A DNA stretch of 7,935 nucleotides from Melioribacteraceae bacterium (lineage in GTDB: Bacteria > Bacteroidota > Ignavibacteria > Ignavibacteriales > Melioribacteraceae), in NCBI GenBank assembly GCA_026983755.1, contig JALSTL010000174.1:1-7935 (forward strand), given 5' to 3'. The notes below the pieces were generated by a model that saw only the letters and a program-made list of their open reading frames with translations, made no database searches and was not told the origin of the DNA. Shown piece after piece: positions 1 through 7,200 of this stretch; the stretch's first letter is position 1; every line of letters begins with the position of its first letter. A program made the position numbers and the translations under genes.

Positions 1-396
1 AATAAATCGACAAATGTAATGGACATAAACTTACAGAATGAAATACCGACAACCTCGCCCTACCCGGAAGATGTAAGAAGCGTTAACACCATTCCGGCTA
101 ATGTTGTTGACTGGGTACTGGTTCAAATAAGAACAACACCAAACGGTGTAGCCGTAGCATCGCGCAGTGCGTTTTTACGTAATGACGGTATGATTGTAGC
201 TGACGACGGAACAACGGAAGAAATTCAGCTTGAGGCGGCAGAAGATAATTATTATATTGTAATCAAGCACAGAAATCATTTGGCTGTTATGAGTAGTGTA
301 ACTGTTCATTTAACCAATGCCAACCCGGTATTATATGATTTTACTATTGGCGAAAGTCAGTTTTACGGTTTAAATGGAGCTAAAAAATTAAATTGA
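1..396 (+). CDS. C-terminal part of a large secreted/surface-type protein (5' end outside the window)
   Basis: The reading frame is open from the first base, reading N-K-S-T-N-V before the ATG at 19, so this is the 3' end of a longer gene and the ATG at 19 is probably internal. The visible 131 residues match a conserved module I recognise from very large predicted surface or adhesin-like proteins of Bacteroidota and Ignavibacteria. Its marks are 'IPANVVDWVLVQIR', then 'VASRSAFLRNDG', then 'YYIVIKHRNHLAVMS', then a 'LYDFT...SQFYG' ending. The module has no known enzymatic role and is rich in beta-strand. From memory, relatives usually continue into a calcium-binding D-x-N-G-D-G stretch and a C-terminal sorting domain. 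Here the protein stops shortly after 'YGLNGAKKLN', with neither present. The name and full size cannot be given because the N-terminus is missing. Family assignment is fairly sure; function is unknown. Confidence 0.75.
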   Translation, partial: NKSTNVMDINLQNEIPTTSPYPEDVRSVNTIPANVVDWVLVQIRTTPNGVAVASRSAFLRNDGMIVADDGTTEEIQLEAAEDNYYIVIKHRNHLAVMSSVTVHLTNANPVLYDFTIGESQFYGLNGAKKLN

Positions 397-453
397 TTTA
401 TTAGTTAAATATTAACACATTTTTCAAAGTGTACATTTTCTTAAAAAAATAAC

Positions 454-457
454 GGAG
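454..457 (+). promoter_or_regulatory. Shine-Dalgarno site of the SGLT symporter gene
   Basis: GGAG lies 7 nt before the ATG at 465. It is the clearest ribosome binding site in the window and fixes the start of the symporter gene. The ArsC-like, TPR and fusion genes have no comparable purine-rich site, and rpsT has only a short AAGG. Confidence 0.7.
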
Positions 458-464
458 TGCACCA

Positions 465-2105
465 ATGAGTTTGAACGTTATAGATTTTGTAATTTTCGGC
501 GGATATATTTTGATGATCGTTGGAATGGGATTATACGTTTCACGAAAAAAAGAAGGTCAAGAAAAAAATTCTGCCGATTATTTTCTTGCCAGTAAAGCTT
601 TGCCATGGTGGGCAATAGGCTCATCGTTAATAGCGGCAAATATTTCGGCAGAGCAGTTCATCGGAATGTCCGGTTCAGGTTTTGCAATCGGCTTGGCTAT
701 TGCTTCTTATGAGTGGATGGCTGCTTTAACATTAATAATTGTTGCTAAATTTTTTCTACCGATCTTCATTAAGAAAAAATTATATACAATTCCCGAATTT
801 ATTGAACAACGGTTTAGTACTAACCTTAAAACCATATTAGCTGTTTTTTGGGTAGCACTTTTTATTTTTGTTAATCTTACTTCGGTTCTTTTTTTAGGAG
901 GCAAAGCTCTCGATACTATTATTGGTAACGGAGATGGAAGTTTAATTTTCCCCGCAATAATCGGATTGGGCTTAATTGCAGCAGCTTATTCCTTATACGG
1001 CGGACTTTCTGCAGTTGCTTGGACGGATGTTGTTCAAGTTATTTTACTAATTGGCGGCGGATTGTTAACTACATTTATAGCACTTAATTCGGTTACGCCG
1101 AACGGAGGTACTTTTGCGGGATTTTCTCATATCTACCATGTAGCACACGATAAATTTCATATGATATTAACAAGAAATAATCCTGAGTATTTTAATTTAC
1201 CCGGTATTACTGTTTTAATTGGTGGTATGTGGGTTGCCAATATATATTATTGGGGATTTAATCAATATATAATCCAAAGAGCTTTGGCCGCCAAATCTCT
1301 TACCGAAGCTCAAAGAGGTTTGGCCTTTGCGGCGTTCTTAAAAATTATTATTCCTTTGTTAGTTGTTATTCCCGGGATAATTGTTTATGTTCTTTATATG
1401 CAACCTGAAGGAACTACCATTATTCCTGGAATAAAAGAAGCATTTACATCTTCCGGCGGCGGTATTAATTACGATAAAGCATATCCATGGTTAATATCCA
1501 AATTTATTCCGGTAGGTGCAAAAGGTTTGGTAGTTGCAGCTTTAACGGCGGCTATTGTATCTTCTTTGGCTTCTATGCTTAATTCCACTTCCACTATTTT
1601 TACAATGGATATTTACAAGCCTTACTTTGCCAAAAAAAATATTAGCGAAAGTAATGTGGTTAAAGTAGGAAGAATTTCCGCCGGAATCGCTTTGGTTATT
1701 GCAATTTTTATTGCTCCTGTTTTAGGAAATATTCCCCAAATGTTCCAATATATTCAAGAATATACAGGTTTGGTTAGTCCGGGTATTCTTGCCGTATTTC
1801 TTATGGGAATTTTTTGGAAGAAGACTACAAACAAAAGTGCTATTGTTGGTGTTCTTTCTTCCATTGTGGTTGCTTTATTGTTAAAAGCAAGTATTGTGGA
1901 TTTACCTTTTCTTGATCAAATGTTTTATACTTTAATTATAACTATTGTGATAATTATGGGTGTAAGTTTAACTACATCGGATAATGTTGAAGACCCGAAA
2001 GGTATCGATTTAACGGCAAAAATATTTAAAACCGATTCAGTATTTAATGTCAGTGCTTATGTATTACTAATAATATTGGCTTTTTTATACACGGTTTTTT
2101 GGTAA
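465..2105 (+). CDS. Sodium/sugar (galactose/glucose-type) symporter, SGLT/SSS family, vSGLT-like
   Basis: This 546-residue inner-membrane protein belongs to the solute:sodium symporter family, which uses the inward Na+ gradient to import a solute. It resembles Vibrio parahaemolyticus vSGLT (about 543 residues) along its whole length, including the signatures 'ANISAEQFIGMSGSG' (58-72), 'YTIPEFIEQRF' (107-117), 'WVANIYYWGFNQYIIQR' (256-272), 'AAIVSSLASMLNSTSTIF' (362-379) and 'FQYIQEYTGLVSPGILAVF' (427-445). The expected 14 membrane segments fit the hydrophobic profile. By alignment from memory, Na+-site residues A57, I60, A363, S366 and S367 are kept. So are the sugar ligands Q64, E83, N259, K293 and Q431 and the gate Y262. 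The position matching vSGLT S91 is A86. The start at 465 has a good Shine-Dalgarno site, and a terminator follows the stop. No sugar-metabolism gene is adjacent, so the substrate (galactose, glucose or another hexose) is inferred from similarity alone. Confidence 0.93.
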   Translation: MSLNVIDFVIFGGYILMIVGMGLYVSRKKEGQEKNSADYFLASKALPWWAIGSSLIAANISAEQFIGMSGSGFAIGLAIASYEWMAALTLIIVAKFFLPIFIKKKLYTIPEFIEQRFSTNLKTILAVFWVALFIFVNLTSVLFLGGKALDTIIGNGDGSLIFPAIIGLGLIAAAYSLYGGLSAVAWTDVVQVILLIGGGLLTTFIALNSVTPNGGTFAGFSHIYHVAHDKFHMILTRNNPEYFNLPGITVLIGGMWVANIYYWGFNQYIIQRALAAKSLTEAQRGLAFAAFLKIIIPLLVVIPGIIVYVLYMQPEGTTIIPGIKEAFTSSGGGINYDKAYPWLISKFIPVGAKGLVVAALTAAIVSSLASMLNSTSTIFTMDIYKPYFAKKNISESNVVKVGRISAGIALVIAIFIAPVLGNIPQMFQYIQEYTGLVSPGILAVFLMGIFWKKTTNKSAIVGVLSSIVVALLLKASIVDLPFLDQMFYTLIITIVIIMGVSLTTSDNVEDPKGIDLTAKIFKTDSVFNVSAYVLLIILAFLYTVFW

Positions 2106-2135
2106 AATTTTTCGCAACAAATATCTATCAATATT

Positions 2136-2165
2136 AACCCTTGTAAAAATTTGCAAGGGTTTTTT
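2136..2165 (+). terminator. Rho-independent terminator of the symporter gene
   Basis: Perfect 8-bp stem AACCCTTG (2136-2143) / CAAGGGTT (2154-2161) with a 10-nt loop, leading into a T run at 2160-2165. It begins 30 bp after the symporter stop codon. Confidence 0.88.
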
Positions 2166-2281
2166 ATAATTAGTTCTATTTTTTATTGGAAATTATTTAG
2201 ATTATAAAAAATTATTCCGTTTTATTTTAGCAGAAATATAAGATTTACAATTCGAAAGTTATTAAAAAATATAACAAAGGA

Positions 2282-2467
2282 GATGATAGTTGAACCCGAA
2301 TTATGCAATAGAAAAACAGAATAGCTCTAAACTATTATGACAAAAGCAATTATTATAAAGCAAAATATTAGGAAAGGTTAAATTAAAAAGTCTTTTTAAC
2401 TTATTGCATATTATAGTTTAATAAGCAATTTCTAAATTCTAATGCATAATTCGTGTTGAATAGCATC
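2282..2467. repeat. Inverted-repeat-bounded non-coding element (MITE-like candidate)
   Basis: Two imperfect inverted arms, 2282-2313 and 2437-2467, bound a ~186-bp segment in the gap between the symporter terminator and the ArsC-like gene. Read in the same sense the arms agree at about 26 of 31 positions with one 1-nt gap. The best stretch, 2290-2306 against 2444-2460, matches 15 of 17, with a perfect 11-bp core (CGAATTATGCA at 2297-2307 against its complement at 2443-2453). Inside, AAACTATTAT (from 2329) against TATTATAGTTT (2409-2419) extends the symmetry, and a small hairpin TTAAAAA-GTC-TTTTTAA lies at 2383-2399. No substantial ORF is present. TAG flanks the 17-bp arms on both sides (2287-2289 and 2461-2463), too short to prove a target duplication. 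A non-autonomous mobile element is one reading; a large RNA hairpin or a decayed insertion sequence are others. Confidence 0.5.
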
Positions 2468-2521
2468 GCTTTAATATTAATGTAATTTGTTAAAACCTAA
2501 ATTACTATTATCCGGTGCTGT

Positions 2522-2863
2522 TCATTGCAAAGTTATCCATTCGTTCCAAACATCCGGCTGATAATCTATTGTTACGTCTTTCCCGTTTCGTACAATTGGT
2601 GTTTTAAGCAACAACGGATCTTCAAGAAGTTCTTCTTCCAAATCAAAAACCATATATTTCATTCCTCTTTTTTTATATTGTTTGGAATCCGTATCAATTA
2701 AATCATCCAAAGAAACCGAATGCAAAATGTTTTGCAGTTCGCCGTTACTTAATCCTTTTTCGGTTAAATCTCTAAAATGAAATTTAATTCCGCGTTCTTT
2801 AAAAAAACGTTGAGCTTTTTTGGTTTTATTACATTTTTTTGTGCCGAATATTATTATGTTCAT
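2522..2863 (-). CDS. ArsC/Spx/YffB-family thioredoxin-fold protein
   Basis: This 113-residue protein has the length and layout of the ArsC family (glutaredoxin-like arsenate reductases, YffB and Spx). It opens with a beta strand and the cysteine loop 'FGTKKCNKTKKAQRFF' (C11), followed by 'ERGIKFHFRDL'. Its C-terminal part carries 'LLLKTPIVRNG' (84-94), the counterpart of the family's R/K-R-P-I-V loop that contacts the cysteine, then 'DYQPDVW'. The single cysteine followed by K-K-A is closer to YffB-type proteins than to a resistance arsenate reductase, and no ars operon is nearby, so arsenate reduction should not be assumed. T88 stands where an arginine is usual. No Shine-Dalgarno site precedes the ATG at 2863. 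The gene diverges from the TPR gene across 77 bp. A cytoplasmic thiol-redox role is inferred. Confidence 0.82.
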   Translation of the reverse strand: MNIIIFGTKKCNKTKKAQRFFKERGIKFHFRDLTEKGLSNGELQNILHSVSLDDLIDTDSKQYKKRGMKYMVFDLEEELLEDPLLLKTPIVRNGKDVTIDYQPDVWNEWITLQ

Positions 2864-2900
2864 AATTTTATGTATTTTAAAGTTGGAACAAAACAGATTT

Positions 2901-2930
2901 AATATAGTTAAAGTTTAAAGTTAATAACAA
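2901..2930 (-). promoter_or_regulatory. Candidate promoter of the ArsC-like gene
   Basis: On the minus strand, TTGTTA (2930-2925) and TATATT (2906-2901) are separated by 18 nt, placing the likely transcription start about 30 nt before the ATG. The -10 region overlaps a plus-strand TATAGT (2903-2908) that could serve the divergent TPR gene. A tandem 7-bp repeat (TTAAAGT twice, 2908-2921) lies within the spacer. This is assigned by consensus only, in AT-rich DNA where such matches are common. Confidence 0.35.
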
Positions 2931-2940
2931 TAAATATCAA

Positions 2941-4089
2941 ATGAAAAAAATAATAAAATTAGTTGTAATTATTTTAGTTGTAATTTCCCAATTATCTTTT
3001 GCGCAAGATAGTACATTCGATTCGTTAGTAACAAAGGGAATTAAAGAAATTTACAATATCCAATTTGAAAAAGCAAAAGAAACATTCGATTTATTACAAA
3101 AAAAATATCCAGAACATCCTGCCGGTAAATTTTTCAGTGCAATGATTATTTGGTGGAAAATAACTCTTGATACGGATAGCAAAACCTTTGATGAAACTTT
3201 TGTGGATAGTTTACAAAATGTTATTGATTTTTGTGATAATATTTTGGAAAAAAAACCAAGCAACGTTGATGCAATTTTTTTTAAAGGTGGTGCACTTGGG
3301 TTTAGAGGAAGACTTTATGCCTTAAGAAAAGCTTGGCTGAAAGCGGCTTTAGACGGTAAAGATGCTTTGCCGTTAGTGTTACAAGCTCATAAAATTGATC
3401 CGACTAACGAAGATGTGAAATTGGGATTTGGAATTTATAACTATTATGCCGAAGCCATTCCCGAAAAATATCCTTTCATTAAACCGTTTATGATTTTTTT
3501 CCCCAACGGCAATAAAGCAAAAGGAATTGAGCAACTAAAAATTACAGCGGAAAAAGCAAAATATGCAAATATTGAAGCACGTTTTTTTTTACTAACCTTA
3601 TTTTATCAGTTTGAACAAGATTATGACGAATCTTTGAAATATGCACAATCTCTTCATAAAGATTTTCCCAATAATCCGATATTCGAAAAGTATTACGGAA
3701 GATTATTTGTAAAAAAAGGAAATTATAATAAAGCAGCAGCAATATTTTCCGATATCAATAATAAATGCATTGCAAATTTTACCGGTTATAATGATAAACT
3801 TAAAAGGGAAGCGGTTTATTATATCGGAAATAATTTTTATATGAACGGAAAATTAGATAGTGCAAAAAAATATTTTTCCGAATGTGAAACTCTTTCTAAA
3901 AAAGTAGATAAAAATCTTGATGAAGAATCCGGATTTTTAATAAATTCAACTCTTTATATTGGAATGATATATGACCGTTTAGGTTTTCGTCATGAAGCGG
4001 TAAAAAAATACAAAAAAGTTTTATCCTATCGTAAATATGGCAATTCGCATAAAAAAGCAAACAGATATTTGAAAAAACCTTTAAGGTAA
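2941..4089 (+). CDS. Exported tetratricopeptide-repeat protein
   Basis: This 382-residue protein starts with a lipid-free signal peptide: K-K near the N-terminus, a hydrophobic stretch 7-19 and a likely cut after 'SFA' (A21) before Q-D. It is therefore predicted to be periplasmic. The mature part is helical with TPR-like units at about 30-62, 213-246, 247-279, 293-325 and 334-366, which usually serve in protein-protein contacts. Between the first unit and the rest is a distinctive region (about 112-196) with 'FFKGGALGFRGRLYALRKAW', 'GFGIYNYYAE' and 'PFMIFFPNG'. I recognise this as a conserved pattern in uncharacterised TPR proteins of the FCB group. No enzyme motif is visible. The ATG has no Shine-Dalgarno site but sits exactly at the signal peptide. 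The partner is unknown; the next gene also ends in a helical region, but no link is shown. Confidence 0.82.
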   Translation: MKKIIKLVVIILVVISQLSFAQDSTFDSLVTKGIKEIYNIQFEKAKETFDLLQKKYPEHPAGKFFSAMIIWWKITLDTDSKTFDETFVDSLQNVIDFCDNILEKKPSNVDAIFFKGGALGFRGRLYALRKAWLKAALDGKDALPLVLQAHKIDPTNEDVKLGFGIYNYYAEAIPEKYPFIKPFMIFFPNGNKAKGIEQLKITAEKAKYANIEARFFLLTLFYQFEQDYDESLKYAQSLHKDFPNNPIFEKYYGRLFVKKGNYNKAAAIFSDINNKCIANFTGYNDKLKREAVYYIGNNFYMNGKLDSAKKYFSECETLSKKVDKNLDEESGFLINSTLYIGMIYDRLGFRHEAVKKYKKVLSYRKYGNSHKKANRYLKKPLR

Positions 4090-4177
4090 AGTGAAACTAA
4101 TGTTTTTCTGTAGTTCACAATTATATTTGTTAAAAATAATTTTAAACTGAAATTATCATTATGGAAATTCCTTTTTT

Positions 4178-4204
4178 TTGACATTTTAAATTACATTCTA
4201 TTAT
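4178..4204 (+). promoter_or_regulatory. Candidate promoter of the fusion-protein gene
   Basis: A perfect TTGACA (4178-4183), just after a run of eight T (4172-4179), is followed after 15 nt by TATTAT (4199-4204), a 5/6 match to the -10 consensus with a slightly short spacer. It would give a leader of about 70 nt before the ATG at 4281. Its presence in the 191-bp gap suggests the fusion gene is transcribed separately from the TPR gene. The remaining gap shows a weak hairpin after the TPR stop (4091-4118) and no gene. Confidence 0.4.
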
Positions 4205-4280
4205 TTTGTTGACAATATTAAAGTAAGAACAAAAAATTGTTTGTTTAACCGAGAGAACCCATTAACTTTCTAGACTTTTA

Positions 4281-7200
4281 ATGCAAAATAATTTAACCAA
4301 AGAAGAATTATATAAAACAATAATTGCAGTAATATTTGTTTTTTCCGGCGCTTCCGGTTTAATATATCAAATAGTTTGGTTTAAATATCTTTCGCTTTCC
4401 GTAGGCAATTCAACATCCGCACAAATGGTGGTTTTAGCTACATTTCTAGGTGGTTTGGCAATAGGAAATAATATATTCGGCAAAATATCGGATTCGTTGA
4501 AAAATCCCTTAAAGTTTTATTCCGTTCTCGAAATTATAATCGGGTTATATGCTGCAGCGTATCCGATTCTTTACGGAATATTCAGCAATTTGTTTTTTAA
4601 TGTTGCAAACTCTTATTCCCTAGAAAGCGGAGATGTAAGTTATGTTTTGTTAAGACTTCTGTTAAGTTCGGTTTTGCTTCTAATTCCTACTATTGCAATG
4701 GGAGGAACATTTCCGTTATTAACGGCATATTTTGTAAACAAAATTGATAATACTCGAAAAGATGTAGCAACCTTATATTTTTTAAATTCATTCGGAGCTG
4801 TTTTTGGTGTTGTGTTGGCGGGATTTCTTTTTATAGAAACATTCGGCTTGGAAACAACAATTTACATTGCCGGCATCTCTAATTTGATTTTAGGTTTTGT
4901 AGCTTATTTTATTTCCGGTGAAATAAAATTAAAAGAAAAAAATAATTCGTTTATAGAAAATATCGAAGAAAAACATTTGGAAATTTCTTCAATAACACTT
5001 AAAATAATTATTGGGGTTGCGGCACTTTCCGGTATGGCGGCACTTATTTACGAAATGGCTTGGGTAAGATTGTTTATTAATATTTTCGGTTCTTCCACTT
5101 ATGCATTTTCAATAATGCTTGCCGCATTTATAAGCGGAATAACAATTGGAAGTTTTGTTATTTCAAAATCGGTTTTTCAAAAATTTAACAAATTAATTTT
5201 AATTGCGGCATCTCAGTTTGCAATTGTTATAGGAACGGTTATTGCTTTAATGTTTACCGAAAGACTTCCATATTATACTTGGCTTGTTGCTTCCGTATTT
5301 AATAAAACAGAAAACACTTTCGGTATTTTTTTATTTGCGGAATTTTTTATTGCATTCTCAATAATGTTCATTCCCACTTTTTTTATGGGCATGACACTTC
5401 CTTTAATAGTAGAAGTTGTTTCCAAAGTAAAATTAAAAGCGGGTGCTTCGGTAGGAATAGTTTTTTCGGTTAATACAATAGGTACGGTGCTTGGCGTTCT
5501 TTTAACCGGTTTGGTGTTTATTCCTTTATGGGGTATGCAAGGAAGTTTTAATGTGGGAATAATAATAAACATTTTAAGCGGAATTTTTATTTTGTTTTCT
5601 GTCAAAAAAATTAACAAAGTTTATAGAAACGGATTTGTTACGGTAATTATTCTTCTATTTACTTTTTATATAATAAACTCCAATAACATCGGGAAAAATA
5701 TTTTGTTGGGCGGAGTATTTAAAAGGTTCAGTTCAAAACCACCGGCAACATTTTTTAAGTATAAAAATTCAATTTCAAATAAGAATGTAATTTTTTATAA
5801 AGAGGGAATATCGGCAAATGTTGCAGTGTTGCAAACAAAAGATAGACATAAACAAAAAATTTTAATTATAAACGGTAAACCGGATGCAAGCAGTTACGGA
5901 GATATGCCAACGCAAGTTATGTTAGGTCAAGTACCGTTGATGCTTCACCCGAATCCTAAAAATGTTTTTGTTGTTGGGTTTGGAAGCGGTGTTACTATAA
6001 ACTCGGTTTTAACACACCCGGTTAATAAAGTAACATGTGCCGAAATATCGAAAGAAGTTATTGAAGCCGGTAATGTTTTTAAAACGGAAAATAACAATTG
6101 CTTAAATGATAAAAGATTAAGTATTGTTATTGATGATGCACATGCCGCATTAAAACTTTCCAAACGTAATTTTGATGTTATAATTTCCGAACCTTCAAAC
6201 CCTTGGATTGCAGGTATAGGAAATCTTTTTTCGAAAGAATATTTTGAAACATGTAAAAATAAACTTGATACAAACGGTATTATGGTACAATGGTTTCATC
6301 TTTACGAAGTAAACGACAACGTGGTAAAGTTGGTGCTGAATACTTTTAAAAGTGTTTTTAAATATGCACAAATTTGGAACGGCGTATCAAATGATATTTT
6401 ATTGGTAGGTTCAAAATCCAGAATAAAATTAAACGTTAATTTATTAAAGGAAAAATTTCATCTTAAAAAAGTTGAAAAAAATTTTAATAAAATCGGTATC
6501 GATAATGTTTTTACGTTTTTAACTTGTCAAACAAATTCCACCGAAGGTTTTTATACTTTAACCACATCAAAGAAACCGATAAATTCCGAAATGTTGCCTT
6601 TGTTGGAATTTGAAGCTCCAAAATCTTTTTACTTGCACGGCAGTTCAACCTTAATTTATGATAATGACGAAAGGTTCGATACATTGTTTTACAAAAATAT
6701 TTTAGCCAAAGAATATTTCAATAACCAAGATGTTAGTTATAATAATTTGTTAAACGCAGCAACATATCATTTTAATAAAATACGAAACTATCATTTTACC
6801 TTTGGTATTACAAATTATCTTCGTAATAAATTTCCGATTAATAAAAACACCGAAATTCTACATTCGAAATGTTTAAGAATGTTAGAGTTTGATAATAGAA
6901 ATAAAACCGTGTTGAAAAACTTGCTTGAAAAGTTTAGGAATATCAAAAAAGAAAAAACGGATTATTTAAACATTTTATTAACGGAAAAATTATATGCCAC
7001 AACATTTGTAAATGTAGCTTCTATAGATACAATAGCCGAAAAGTTTATTAATTCTGTTAAAAATGATTCTAACAAAATTGCCAAAACGTATTTGCAACTT
7101 TCAAAAGTATATCTTCAAAATAGTGAAGAAAAAAAAGCCGAAAAAATGCTTAAAAGATTATTTGAAATTGTTAATAAAAAACCGGAAACGAAAGAAGCAT

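Noticed and set aside
19..21. ATG at 19 as the true start of the first gene
   Set aside because: The frame is open upstream to base 1, no ribosome binding site precedes it, and the protein module begins further upstream in relatives I recall.
2283..2324. 13-codon ORF starting at ATG 2283 with AAAGGAG just before it
   Set aside because: The purine-rich stretch directly touches the ATG, which is too close for ribosome binding, and the ORF coincides with the inverted-repeat arm.
2482..2505. Hairpin GTAATTT/AAATTAC as terminator of the ArsC-like gene
   Set aside because: The stem is 7 bp with one G-C pair and a 10-nt loop, and no T run follows on the minus strand. It could be chance.
2106..2521. 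Hidden protein gene or tRNA in the 416-bp gap
   Set aside because: All frames are broken by frequent stops, and no cloverleaf or CCA-ended acceptor pairing was seen; the gap is explained by the terminator and the inverted-repeat element.
4091..4118. Hairpin just after the TPR stop codon as a terminator
   Set aside because: GTGA-ACTA pairs with TAGT-TCAC with one bulge, but no T run follows, so termination there is not supported.
4209..4214. Second TTGACA before the fusion gene as a -35 box
   Set aside because: No TATAAT-like sequence lies 15-19 nt downstream; the copy at 4178 has a better partner.
5273..5617. 114-residue minus-strand ORF inside the fusion gene
   Set aside because: It lies wholly antisense to a well-supported coding region, its protein resembles no family I know, and it is explained by low-stop antisense reading of AT-rich membrane-protein codons.
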